64,000 nt of DNA from NCBI RefSeq assembly GCF_017352115.1, contig NZ_CP071448.1:4190001-4254000 (forward strand), in the 5' to 3' direction. The translations under genes and the position numbers were made by a program. Origin of the DNA: Flavobacterium endoglycinae (GTDB taxonomy: Bacteria > Bacteroidota > Bacteroidia > Flavobacteriales > Flavobacteriaceae). The notes under the pieces are model-generated. The model worked only from the letters and a program-made list of their open reading frames with translations. It had not been told where the DNA came from and ran no database searches. Positions 1-10,800 of the stretch are shown one piece after another; position 1 is the stretch's first letter, and every line of letters starts with the position of its first letter.

Positions 1-303
1 CCAAAGAGTTATGCTTTTTGCTCTGATACAGTTTATCATGAAGACGTAATTCCAATTATTCAAAATACAGATATTTTATATCACGAATCTACGTTTTTGG
101 AATCTGAAGCTGGATTGGCTCAAAAAACACTACATTCAACAGCAAAAGAAGCAGCAAGAATAGCTTTAAAAGCGAATGTAAAACAATTGATTTTAGGGCA
201 TTATTCTACACGATATGATGGTATAGAGCCATTTAAGAAAGAAGCAGAAGAAGTATTTCCAAATGTTCTGCTGGCGGATGACGGTGTAAGTTTTGAGTTT
301 TGA
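1..303 (+). CDS. rnz: Ribonuclease Z, C-terminal part (5' end outside window)
   Basis: The frame is open at base 1 and runs 100 codons to the TGA at 301-303. The segments YAFCSDT, LYHESTFL, HSTAKEAARIA and LILGHYSTRY are the C-terminal signature of RNase Z, the metallo-beta-lactamase-fold endonuclease that matures tRNA 3' ends. The Asp of CSDT and the His of GHYS are expected late metal ligands. The N-terminal HxHxDH motif must lie upstream of the window. The stop codon is the first unit of a heptamer array, so the last codons (FEF) already resemble repeat sequence. Confidence 0.93.
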   Translation, partial: PKSYAFCSDTVYHEDVIPIIQNTDILYHESTFLESEAGLAQKTLHSTAKEAARIALKANVKQLILGHYSTRYDGIEPFKKEAEEVFPNVLLADDGVSFEF

Positions 304-391
304 GTTATGGGTTATGAGTTATGAGTTATGGGTTATGAGTTATGGGTTATGAGTTATGAGTTATGAGTTATGAGTTATGAGTTATGAGTTG
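294..391. repeat. Heptamer tandem repeat TGAGTTA, 13 units plus a variant
   Basis: From 301 to 391 the sequence is 13 contiguous 7-bp units. Nine are TGAGTTA, three are TGGGTTA (308-314, 329-335, 343-349) and the last is TGAGTTG. A further variant, TGAGTTT, occupies 294-300 inside the rnz reading frame. The array begins with the rnz stop codon and ends about 48 bp before the pdxH start, so it fills most of this intergenic gap. Confidence 0.97.
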
Positions 392-439
392 AATTTTCTA
401 AATCTAATATCTAAAATCAACAATCTAAAATAATAAATC

Positions 440-1084
440 ATGAATGATTTAAGCAATTACAGAAGATCATACGAGAAAAGTGAACTACTGGAAACTAACA
501 TTCCAGAAGATCCGATTAATCTTTTTAACAGATGGTTTCATGAAGTGGAAGATTTTGGCGGAAGCGGAGAAGTGAATGCTATGACTGTTTCTACAATTGG
601 ATTGGATGGTTTTCCGAAATCTCGTGTGGTTTTATTGAAGAAATTTTCTGAAGAAGGATTTATATTTTATACCAATTATGAGTCTGAAAAAGGAAAAGCG
701 ATTGACGCAAATCCAAATGTTTGTTTGTCATTTTTCTGGCAGGAAATGGAACGTCAGGTGATTATAAAAGGAATAGCGCAAAAAACGTCTGAAATTATTT
801 CTGATAATTATTTCAACTCACGTCCGGATGGCAGTAAATTAGGTGCTATTGTTTCTCATCAAAGTGAAGTTATTCCTTCAAGAACTTTTTTGGAAGAGAA
901 TTTAAAAAAGATTGAAGCCGAATTTGAAGGAAAACCTATTCCAAGACCTGAAAATTGGGGAGGATATCTTGTAACGCCTTTACAAGTTGAATTTTGGCAG
1001 GGAAGACCCAACAGATTACATGACAGAATTCGTTATACAAGCCAATCCGATTTTTCATGGAAAATAGAACGACTTTCATCTTAA
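440..1084 (+). CDS. pdxH: Pyridoxamine 5'-phosphate oxidase
   Basis: 214 residues, the usual length for PdxH, the FMN-dependent enzyme that oxidises pyridoxamine or pyridoxine 5'-phosphate to pyridoxal 5'-phosphate (vitamin B6 salvage and last biosynthetic step, cytosolic). Visible signatures are SRVVLLKKF (about residues 61-69, FMN-binding), YTNYESEKGKAI, and the C-terminal EFWQGRPNRLHDR block with the conserved RLHDR that contacts FMN and substrate. The ATG at 440 lies about 48 bp past the heptamer array. No clear Shine-Dalgarno is visible, which is normal for this group. Confidence 0.95.
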   Translation: MNDLSNYRRSYEKSELLETNIPEDPINLFNRWFHEVEDFGGSGEVNAMTVSTIGLDGFPKSRVVLLKKFSEEGFIFYTNYESEKGKAIDANPNVCLSFFWQEMERQVIIKGIAQKTSEIISDNYFNSRPDGSKLGAIVSHQSEVIPSRTFLEENLKKIEAEFEGKPIPRPENWGGYLVTPLQVEFWQGRPNRLHDRIRYTSQSDFSWKIERLSS

Positions 1085-1260
1085 CATTTGTAAGAATTTT
1101 ATCTTTATTTAAAAATATTTAGTGTATTTCATCGATTATTTTTGTAGTTTAACGGTAAATTAAATACGTTTGACCCAGAAATTTAAAGAGCAATTAGTCA
1201 CATAATACTATTTAAAGCATTTGCCCCAACATTTACTTTAGAACTTAACTACTTTTGATT

Positions 1261-1767
1261 ATGAAGAAAATTATGTGCGCCATGATGTTCATTGTGATGT
1301 CTGTCACAATGAGCTCATGCTCTGCTGATAATGCCGATGCAGTTGAAAATGAAAATAATGCATCAACGGAAAAAATAGTAACAAACTACGAATACAATTC
1401 TTCTGAATTGGAAACCATGCAGTTAATAAATGAATACCGAGTTAGTATTGGTTTAAAAGCATTGGAAAAAATTAATCATATTTCATTTAAGTGCGAAGAG
1501 CACAACCAATATATGATTGCAAACAATGTTGTGAATCATAATGATTTTACAGCACGTTCTAATAATATCATGAGTGTTCTAGGTGCGAAAAAAGTAGGTG
1601 AAAATGTTGCTTATAATTACAAAACTTCTGAAGCTGCTGTAAAAGCATGGCTTGAAAGTCAAGGGCATAAGGAAAATATCGAAGGAGATTATACACATTT
1701 TGGAATTTCAGTTACAACTGATTCTGCAGGTAGAAAATATTACACGAATATATTCGCAAAAATTTAA
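1261..1767 (+). CDS. CAP/SCP-domain (YkwD-like) lipoprotein
   Basis: 168 residues from the ATG at 1261; an in-frame TTG at 1255 is less likely. The N terminus is a lipoprotein signal peptide ending MSSC (Cys20), followed by the acidic stretch SADNAD, typical of surface-exposed lipoproteins in Flavobacteria. The mature part is a CAP domain: LINEYRVSIGLKAL, a core His in VVNHNDF, GENVAYNY and WLESQGHKENIE, ending YYTNIFAKI. The biochemical role of bacterial CAP proteins is mostly unknown. A TATTTTTG -7-like box sits at 1137-1144, but no -33 partner is clear. Confidence 0.8.
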   Translation: MKKIMCAMMFIVMSVTMSSCSADNADAVENENNASTEKIVTNYEYNSSELETMQLINEYRVSIGLKALEKINHISFKCEEHNQYMIANNVVNHNDFTARSNNIMSVLGAKKVGENVAYNYKTSEAAVKAWLESQGHKENIEGDYTHFGISVTTDSAGRKYYTNIFAKI

Positions 1768-1831
1768 ACGATAGTACATTGAACTGGTTGGTTAGTTGTC
1801 GTTGCAATACCTGAGTTGCAGCGGCGTTTTG

Positions 1832-1869
1832 AAATAAAAGCTGTCTATTTACGTAGACAGCTTTTATTT
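1832..1869. terminator. Bidirectional terminator hairpin
   Basis: A perfect 16-bp inverted repeat (1832-1847 and 1854-1869) with a 6-nt loop, bordered by A and T tracts on both sides. It lies between the convergent CAP lipoprotein gene and the OmpA-family gene, so it can terminate both. Confidence 0.85.
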
Positions 1870-1885
1870 TTTTAACTCTATGAGA

Positions 1886-3811
1886 TTATAATCCCGTAAC
1901 AATAAACTCACTTCGTCTGTTCATTTGATGTTCTTCTTCTGTACATTTTACATTATCAGAACAACGATTAACCAATTGTGTTTCACCGTAACCCCTTCCG
2001 GTTAAGCGGTTTTTAGCTACGCCGTTTTGAACAAGCCACTCGATAGTCGATTTGGCTCTTCTGTCAGATAAAGCTTCGTTGTATTTAAAGCTCGCTCTGC
2101 TGTCGGTGTGTGAACGAATATCCAGTTTCATAGTTGGAAATTGGTTCAGTACATCAAGTATTTTTTCTAGATCTAAAGCTGCTTCGGTTCTAATATTCGA
2201 TTTATCCAAGTCAAAATAAATCATTTTAATTCCGAAACATTTTCCTAAATCATCACCAATCGCCACTTTACAAATTGATCTTTCCAGCGCAATTGGCAGG
2301 TTTGTTTTTCCAGTTGTTTTTGGAATGGTAATGCTAACTTCTTTGGTTGAATATTCTGGTTTTTCGGCTCTTACATAATAGGTTTTTCCGCATTCGACTG
2401 AAAAACTGTATTTTCCCTGAATGTCAGCGGCCACTGAATTTTTAATTTCCATATTTTCATATAAAGTAACTTTCGAATCTGGAAGTATTTCACTGGTTTG
2501 AGCATCAGTAATCACACCTTCTAATTCCTGAAGACATTTTAGTCTTCGGGTTTCCAAAAAACTGTAAATATCATCAGAACCTAATCCGCCGTCTTTATTT
2601 GAACTAAAATAGCCTTTTCTTGTAACTGGATCAATGATGTACGCAAAATCATCCTGGGGAGAATTAATATCGTTTCCCAGATTTTGAATATCACTTATGG
2701 TTCCATTGTTTTCAATCTGCCCCACGAAAACGTCCAAACCTCCAAGCCCAGGATGACCATCTGAAGAAAAGTAAATCTCATTTTCGTTAGTTACATACGG
2801 AAAGGTTTCTTTCCCTTCTGTATTTATTACTTTTCCTAAATTTTGCGGTGTGTCAAAATTACCTTCATTAATATTTACTTTATAAATATCAGATTGTCCA
2901 ACGGAGCCAGGCATATCTGAAGCAAAGTAAAGCGTTTTCTCATCGGGACTTAATGATGGATGTGCTGTGCTGTAATTATCGCTGGTGAAAGGAAGAGGTG
3001 TGATGTTTTTCCATTTTCCATCTTGAAGAGTCGCTTTGTAAATTTTTACCAATGTAATTTTATTAGCATCTTTTCCCTTTTTTCCATCTACATAATTGTT
3101 CCTGGTAAAATAGACGGTCTTTCCGTCTTTGGTAAAAACAGGAGTAGCTTCGTGAAACCGACCATTGAGTTCGGATTTTATTTTATTTACTTTGGAAGGT
3201 ATTCCAGTCTCAGCATCCAAGTTAGCGTTGTAAATATTGGTAAAGTATTCACCTGTCCATTTGTGTTTTCGCTGACTAAAATTCCCGGTATCTCTCGCTG
3301 ATGCAAAATAGATTTTATTTTCATATATAAAACTCCCATAATCGGAATATTTAGAATTTATCCCAGCACCTTCAATTTTATATCTCCCAGAATTGGCTTT
3401 AATCTGATCCAGATAATTCCGATCATTTTTATAAAGAATTCCTCGAGAATCGTTTTTGTACTTTGCGTTAAACTCATCCAAAATTTTATTGGCTTTATCA
3501 GTTTCGCCAATTGATTTTAAGCATTGTGCATATCGGTAATAATATTCGGCAGCAGGAGAAGGGTTCATGGCAAACATTTCACCATACCATTTTGCTGCAT
3601 TTTCAAATTCAGAATTGAAATAATAGGCGTCTCCAAGTTTTTTAAACAATTCTTCCGATTTATACCCTTTTTTGGCTACTCTTTCGTAAGTTTTAATGGC
3701 ATCTATATAGGCATAACCATCAAATTTTTTATCTCCTGAATTCATCTTTTTCTCCTGTGCATAACAGAAGAAAAGATTAAAAGTGATTAAAAGAAGTGTA
3801 AAATTTTTCAT
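1886..3811 (-). CDS. OmpA-family protein with TPR, PD40 and carboxypeptidase-regulatory-like domains
   Basis: 641 residues. Order: signal peptide ending CYAQ; TPR-like helices (about 30-125); WD40-like PD40 beta-propeller repeats (about 150-410, e.g. HPSLSPDEKTLYFASDMPG and FPYVTNENEIYFSSDG); a carboxypeptidase-regulatory-like beta domain (about 430-510); and a C-terminal OmpA peptidoglycan-binding domain (about 530-641, with SHTDSRAS and LSDRRA). This architecture is typical of Bacteroidota proteins encoded beside PorP/SprF and T9SS adhesins, where they probably tether the outer-membrane complex to peptidoglycan. It starts 11 bp after the porP-like gene, so it is the last gene of the adhesin operon. 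Confidence 0.9.
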   Translation of the reverse strand: MKNFTLLLITFNLFFCYAQEKKMNSGDKKFDGYAYIDAIKTYERVAKKGYKSEELFKKLGDAYYFNSEFENAAKWYGEMFAMNPSPAAEYYYRYAQCLKSIGETDKANKILDEFNAKYKNDSRGILYKNDRNYLDQIKANSGRYKIEGAGINSKYSDYGSFIYENKIYFASARDTGNFSQRKHKWTGEYFTNIYNANLDAETGIPSKVNKIKSELNGRFHEATPVFTKDGKTVYFTRNNYVDGKKGKDANKITLVKIYKATLQDGKWKNITPLPFTSDNYSTAHPSLSPDEKTLYFASDMPGSVGQSDIYKVNINEGNFDTPQNLGKVINTEGKETFPYVTNENEIYFSSDGHPGLGGLDVFVGQIENNGTISDIQNLGNDINSPQDDFAYIIDPVTRKGYFSSNKDGGLGSDDIYSFLETRRLKCLQELEGVITDAQTSEILPDSKVTLYENMEIKNSVAADIQGKYSFSVECGKTYYVRAEKPEYSTKEVSITIPKTTGKTNLPIALERSICKVAIGDDLGKCFGIKMIYFDLDKSNIRTEAALDLEKILDVLNQFPTMKLDIRSHTDSRASFKYNEALSDRRAKSTIEWLVQNGVAKNRLTGRGYGETQLVNRCSDNVKCTEEEHQMNRRSEFIVTGL

Positions 3812-3822
3812 GATACATAGTT

Positions 3823-4740
3823 TTAGAAGAAACGTGGCGTTGTCATTTTACCATTGTTGGTAAAGAATTCATAACGCAGGAATATTTCATGAGATCCTGA
3901 ATTGTAATTTTTCAGATTTGTAGTTTCGCGATCGTATCCATATCCAATGTAAAGTCCATCAGTAACCTGAAAACCAGCCATTGCACTAACTGAAGCACTC
4001 CATCTATAAGCTGCACCCAATGTTATTTTGTCCAGCAGCATAAAGTTGGCTGATATATCTACCTGAAGCGGTACTCCTTCAACCATTTTAGCAAGAATAG
4101 CAGGTTTAAATTTGTAATATTCGTACTTGTCAAGATTGAATACATAACCTCCCATTAAGTAATAGTTCATTTTGCTTTTGTAAATAGCAATATCATTGTC
4201 ATTGTACTTACTGCTTTCTATAAAATTAGGAACAGACAAACCCACATAAGCTTTATCTGAATGCCAGTAAACACCAGCGCCTACATTGGGAGAGAACTTG
4301 TTGTCAAAATCCTGAAACTGCGGATCGTTCTGATTAGCTGGATTCAGTTTGTTAATGTCTAAATTGAATAAATTGGCGGTTCCTTTAATTCCAAAAGAAA
4401 GCTTTGTATCGGCAGAAGTCTGAATAGTGTATGATAAATCAGCTGAGATATTGGTTTCGTTGGTAGGACCAATTTTATCGTTTACAAGAGAAAGTCCAAC
4501 TCCAATATTGCTATTGTTAATAGGAGAGTTTACCGATAAAGTAGAGGTTTGAGGTGCTCCATCCAGACCTACCCATTGTGTTCTGTATAGAGCAAAAACA
4601 CTTAATGCTCCACGTGATCCTGCATAAGCCGGATTTATATTGATAGTGTTGTACATATACTGAGTATACTGTGCATCTTGTTGTCCGTAACCGAAGATGG
4701 TTGCAAACATAATGACGAAAAAAAATAATTTTGTTCTCAT
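3823..4740 (-). CDS. PorP/SprF family type IX secretion membrane protein
   Basis: 305 residues with signal peptide MRTKLFFFVIMFATIFGYGQ and the family hallmark QYTQYMYNTININPAYAGSRG near the mature N terminus. The rest is a predicted outer-membrane beta-barrel. SprF-type members are each needed for secretion or surface attachment of one cognate large adhesin whose T9SS domain is of the gliding (type B) kind, and this gene directly follows such an adhesin. The pairing is inferred from context. A 16-bp hairpin separates it from the adhesin stop. Confidence 0.93.
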   Translation of the reverse strand: MRTKLFFFVIMFATIFGYGQQDAQYTQYMYNTININPAYAGSRGALSVFALYRTQWVGLDGAPQTSTLSVNSPINNSNIGVGLSLVNDKIGPTNETNISADLSYTIQTSADTKLSFGIKGTANLFNLDINKLNPANQNDPQFQDFDNKFSPNVGAGVYWHSDKAYVGLSVPNFIESSKYNDNDIAIYKSKMNYYLMGGYVFNLDKYEYYKFKPAILAKMVEGVPLQVDISANFMLLDKITLGAAYRWSASVSAMAGFQVTDGLYIGYGYDRETTNLKNYNSGSHEIFLRYEFFTNNGKMTTPRFF

Positions 4741-4765
4741 AATAGATGTTATTATTGATTAGTAT

Positions 4766-4803
4766 GTAATGCATTATAAAAGGGCATTTTTATAATGCAT
4801 TAC
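4766..4803 (-). other. Intercistronic hairpin between adhesin and porP-like genes
   Basis: A perfect 16-bp inverted repeat, 4766-4781 and 4788-4803, with 6-nt loop GGGCAT. It lies in the 73-bp gap of the operon. In the mRNA sense (minus strand) no U-tract follows it, so it looks more like an RNA-stability or processing element than a terminator. Confidence 0.75.
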
Positions 4804-4813
4804 TTTTGTTACT

Positions 4814-7800
4814 CTATCTGGACAGATATAAATACCCATCTTTTTTATTGTTATGAACTACATTATTTCCATCTATTGATTGGTAATTTAAAATGTAGAA
4901 ATAAGTACCTGTAGGTAATCCGTCAGATTGTTTAATTGTTGTTCTTCCTCTAGAAGTACCGTCAAATGCGTTGGTTGCATTGTTATAGTTAGTGGTTTCA
5001 AAAACTAATATTCCCCAACGGTTGTAGATTTCAACGGTATTTCCGGGATAACAGGCCAAATCATTAATGTTATCAATTTCAAAGACATCATTTATTCCGT
5101 CACCATTTGGTGAGAAGGCATTATGAATTATAATATTACCGCATGCTAAGACTTTACAATCGTCATTTATTTCCATTGTTAAGACAATTGTTCTGGTGCA
5201 ATTTTCATCGGCAATTCGGTATTCGAATATGTAGTTTCCTAGTGCAAGACCAAAAGGATTTAAAATGCTTCCCTGCAATGCATTGGTACCAGTTTGATCA
5301 GTCCATACTCCAGTTGTAAGTGTACCGTTTGGAAGTAAATTAGAAAGATTAATCAAAGTCGAATCGTCACTGCAAGCTTCACTGGTAATATTGGTTACAC
5401 TTTCAACAGTGAAGGTTTGAACTAATTCTGTTTTATTTCCTGCACAATCAGACAAAGTATATGTTCTTGTCAGGATATAAGTGTTTCCATCGCAGCCGGT
5501 TCCATCATTGGTGGAATCAACAATCGTGATGGTTACATTTTCACTGCAATTATCAGCAGCATCTGTAATGGCATCAGGGTTAGGTACAGGAATTTCATTT
5601 ATATTATGCAGACCAGTTACATTGGCTGGGGCAGTACCAGTTGGTGGAGTAGTGTCTCTTACAGTAACGATTTGGGTATATGTTGCTGTATTTCCACTGC
5701 AATCACTGGTTTTCCAAGTACGGGTTAATGTGTAATTGGTTGGACATCCGTTTACAATACCACTTTTTACTTCGGTAAAGATAACTGGTAAGTTTTCATT
5801 GCAAGGATCAGAAGCTGTAATTTCAGCTGGTTGAGGAACAGCATCACATGAAACAGTAATATCAGCAGGAAGATTACCTAAAAGTACAGGAGCAGTTGTG
5901 TCCTGAATGGTGATCACTTGAGTGAAAATTTCTGATGCATTGCCACATTCATCTTTAGCAGTCCATGTATTGGTATAAGTTCCAGCATTGTTACATGATT
6001 CAGAAGCAGTAAAAATACCGCTTGATTTAGTATATACAATATTGCTGTTACAGCTGTCTGTTGCAGTCGGTGTAACCATTTGAGCGGTTGCTAAACCAGA
6101 AGCATCACTGCATTCTAAAATCACATTTAGAGAACCCGCCTGGGTAATCCATACCGGCGCTGCTGTGTCCTGAATGTTGATTATCTGGGTGAAAGTATCG
6201 GAAGTATTCCCGCAGTCGTCTTTCACGGTCCATGTGTTGGTGTAGGTTCCTGCATTGCTGCATCCTTCGGAAGCTGTAAACTGTCCGCTGGTTTTGGTGA
6301 TATTGGTTACATCGGCATCGCACAAATCAGAAGCTGAAGGGAACATTGCCTGGGCAGCTGCAAGTCCGGCTGTATCACTGCATTCCAAAGTTACATTTAG
6401 AGAACCTGTCTGGGTAATCCATACCGGTGATGCTGTGTCCTGAATAGTGATTACCTGTGTGAATGTATCTGAAGTATTTCCGCAGTCATCTTTCACGGTC
6501 CATGTATTGGTGTAAGTTCCTGCATTGCCGCATCCTTCGGAAGCTGTAAACTGTCCGCTTGTTTTGGTAATATTGGTTACATCAGAGTCGCATAAATCAG
6601 AAGCAGCAGGAAACATCGCCTGGGCAGCTGCAAGACCAGAAGCATCACTGCATTCTAAAGTGACATTTAAAGCTGCCGGAGCAGTTGTCCATACCGGCGC
6701 TGCTGTATCCTGGATGGTGATTATCTGTGTAAAAGTGTCAGAAGTATTTCCGCAGTCGTCTTTCACGGTCCATGTGTTGGTGTAGGTTCCTGCATTGCCG
6801 CATCCTTCGGAAGCCGTAAACTGTCCGCTGGTTTTGGTGATGTTAGTTACATCCGCATCGCACAAATCAGAAGCAGCAGGGAATTGAGCCTGAGCAGCCG
6901 CAAGTCCGGCTGAGTCACTGCATTCTAAAGTTACATTTAGAGAACCCGCCTGGGTAATCCATACCGGCGCTGCTGTATCCTGAATGGTGATTATCTGTGT
7001 GAAAGTATCAGAAGTATTTCCGCAGTCGTCTTTTACGGTCCATGTGTTGGTGTAGGTTCCTGCATTTGCGCATCCTTCAGAAGCTGTAAACTGGCCGCTT
7101 GTTTTGGTAATGTTCGTTACATCGGCATCGCATAAATCAGAAGCTGAAGGGAACATTGCCTGAGCAGCTGCAAGGCCAGAAGCATCACTGCATTCTAAAG
7201 TGACATTTAGAGAACCTGCCTGGGTAATCCATACCGGCGCTGCTGTGTCCTGAATGGTGATTATCTGTGTGAATGTATCTGAAGTATTTCCGCAGTCGTC
7301 TTTTACGGTCCATGTGTTGGTGTAGGTTCCTGCATTGCCGCATCCTTCGGAAGCAGTAAACTGTCCGCTGGTTTTGGTGATGTTCGTTACATCAGCATCG
7401 CACAAATCAGAAGCAGCAGGGAATTGAGCCTGAGCAGCCGCAAGGCCGGAAGCATCACTGCATTCTAAAGTGACATTTAGAGAACCTGCCTGGGTAATCC
7501 ATACCGGCGCTGCTGTGTCCTGAATGGTGATTACCTGTGTAAAAGTGTCGGAAGTATTCCCGCAGTCGTCTTTCACGGTCCATGTATTGGTGTAGGTTCC
7601 TGCATTGCCGCATCCTTCGGAAGCTGTAAACTGTCCGCTGGTTTTGGTGATGTTCGTTACATCGGCATCGCATAAATCAGAAGCGGCAGGGAACATTGAC
7701 TGGGCAGCTGCAAGACCAGAAGCATCACTGCATTCTAAAGTCACATTTAGAGAACCTGTCTGGGTAATCCATACCGGCGCTGCTGTGTCCTGAATGGTGA

Positions 7801-10800
7801 TTGTCTGGGTGAAAGTATCTGAAGTATTTCCGCAGTCGTCTTTCACGGTCCATGTATTGGTGTAGGTTCCTGCATTGCCGCATCCTTCGGAAGCTGTAAA
7901 CTGTCCGCTGGTTTTGGTGATGTTCGTTACATCGGCATCGCATAAATCAGAAGCGGCAGGGAACATTGACTGGGCAGCTGCAAGACCAGAAGCATCACTG
8001 CATTCTAAAGTCACATTTAGAGAACCTGTCTGGGTAATCCATACCGGCGCTGCTGTGTCCTGGATGGTGATTGTCTGGGTGAAAGTATCTGAAGTATTTC
8101 CGCAGTCGTCTTTCACGGTCCATGTATTGGTGTAGGTTCCTGCATTGCCGCATCCTTCGGAAGCTGTAAACTGTCCGCTGGTTTTGGTGATGTTCGTTAC
8201 ATCGGCATCGCATAAATCAGAAGCGGCAGGGAACATTGACTGGGCAGCTGCAAGACCAGAAGCATCACTGCATTCTAAAGTCACATTTAGAGAACCTGTC
8301 TGGGTAATCCATACCGGCGCTGCTGTATCCTGGATGGTGATTACCTGTGTAAAAGTGTCGGAAGTATTTCCGCAGTCGTCTTTCACGGTCCATGTGTTGG
8401 TGTAAGTTCCTGCATTACCGCATCCTTCGGAAGCTGTAAACTGTCCGCTGGTTTTGGTGATATTGGTTACATCGGCATCGCACAAATCAGAAGCTGAAGG
8501 GAACATTGCCTGAGCAGCTGCAAGACCAGAAGCATCACTGCATTCCAAAGTGACATTTAGAGAACCCGCCTGGGTAATCCATACCGGCGCTGCTGTGTCC
8601 TGGATGGTGATTACCTGTGTAAAAGTATCGGAAGTATTCCCGCAGTCGTCTTTCACCGTCCATGTATTGGTGTAAGTTCCTGCATTGCCGCATCCTTCGG
8701 AAGCTGTAAACTGTCCGCTTGTTTTGGTAATATTGGTTACATCGGCATCGCACAAATCAGAAGCAGCAGGGAATTGAGCCTGAGCAGCTGCAAGGCCAGA
8801 AGCATCACTGCATTCTAAAGTTACATTTAGAGAACCTGTCTGGGTAATCCATACCGGCGCAGCTGTGTCCTGAATGGTGATTATCTGGGTGAAAGTATCG
8901 GAAGTATTTCCGCAGTCGTCTTTCACCGTCCATGTATTGGTGTAGGTTCCTGCATTGCCGCATCCTTCGGAAGCTGTAAACTGTCCGCTGGTTTTGGTGA
9001 TATTCGTTACATCGGCGTCGCATAAATCAGAAGCGGCGGGAAACATTGTCTGGGCAGCTGCAAGTCCGGCTGTATCACTGCATTCCAAAGTTACATTTAG
9101 AGAACCTGTCTGGGTAATCCATACCGGTGCTGCTGTGTCCTGAATGGTGATTACCTGTGTAAAAGTATCAGAAGTATTTCCGCAGTCATCTTTTACGGTC
9201 CATGTATTGGTGTAGGTTCCTGCATTGCCGCATCCTTCGGAAGCTGTAAACTGTCCGCTGGTTTTGGTGATATTGGTTACATCCGCATCGCACAAATCAG
9301 AAGCTGAAGGGAACATTGCCTGGGCAGCTGCAAGACCAGAAGCATCACTGCATTCTAAAGTGACATTTAGAGAACCCGCCTGGGTAATCCATACCGGAGC
9401 TGCTGTGTCCTGAATGGTGATTATCTGGGTGAAAGTATCGGAAGTATTTCCGCAGTTGTCTTTCACCGTCCATGTGTTGGTGTAGGTTCCAGAATTGCCG
9501 CATCCTTCAGAAGCTGTAAACTGTCCGCTGGTTTTGGTAATATTGGTTACATCGGCATCGCATAAATCAGAAGCAGCAGGGAACATTGCCTGAGCATTTA
9601 TTAAACCTGAAGCATCGCTGCATTCCAAAGTTACATTTAGAGAACCCGCCTGGGTAATCCATACCGGCGCTGCTGTATCCTGAATGGTGATTATCTGGGT
9701 AAAAGTATCAGAAGTATTTCCGCAGTCATCTTTAACTGTCCATGTATTGGTGTAAGTTCCTGCATTGCCGCATCCTTCGGAAGCTGTAAACTGGACGCTG
9801 GTTTTGGTAATATTCGTTACATCCGCATCGCATAAATCAGAAGCAGCAGGAAACATTGCCTGGGCAGATGCAAGTCCGGCTGTATCGCTGCATTCTAAAG
9901 TTACATTTAAAGCTGTGGGAGCAGTTGTCCATATCGGCGCTGCTGTGTCCTGAATAGTGATTATCTGGGTGAAAGTATCGGAAGTATTCCCGCAGTCATC
10001 TTTCACGGTCCATGTGTTGGTGTAGGTTCCTGCATTGCCGCATCCTTCGGAAGCTGTAAACTGTCCGCTGGTTTTGGTGATGTTCGTTACATCGGCGTCG
10101 CATAAATCAGAAGCGGCGGGAAACATTGCCTGGGCAGCCGCAAGTCCGGCTGTATCACTGCATTCCAAAGTTACATTTAGAGAACCCGCCTGAGTTACCC
10201 ATACCGGCGCTGCTGTGTCCTGAATGGTGATTATCTGTGTGAAAGTATCTGAAGTATTCCCGCAGTCGTCTTTCACTGTCCATGTGTTGGTGTAGGTTCC
10301 TGCATTTGCGCATCCTTCGGAAGCTGTAAACTGTCCGCTGGTTTTGGTGATATTGGTTACATCCGCATCGCACAAATCAGAAGCGGCAGGAAACATCGCC
10401 TGGGCGTTTATTAAACCTGAAGTATCGCTGCATTCCAAAGTGACATTTAGAGAACCCGCCTGAGTTACCCATACCGGCGCTGCTGTGTCCTGAATGTTGA
10501 TTATCTGGGTGAAAGTATCTGAAGTATTCCCGCAGTCGTCTTTTACAGTCCATGTATTGGTGTAGGTTCCCGCATTGCCGCATCCTTCGGAAGCTGTAAA
10601 CTGTCCGCTTGTTTTGGTAATATTGGTTACATCGGAATCACATAAATCAGAAGCAGCAGGAAACATTGCCTGAGCGTTTATTAAACCAGAAGCATCACTG
10701 CATTCTAAAGTCACATTTAAAGCTGTTGGAGCAGTTGTCCATGCTGGAGCGGTAGTATCCTGAATAGTGATTACCTGTGTAAAATTGTCAGAAGTATTTC

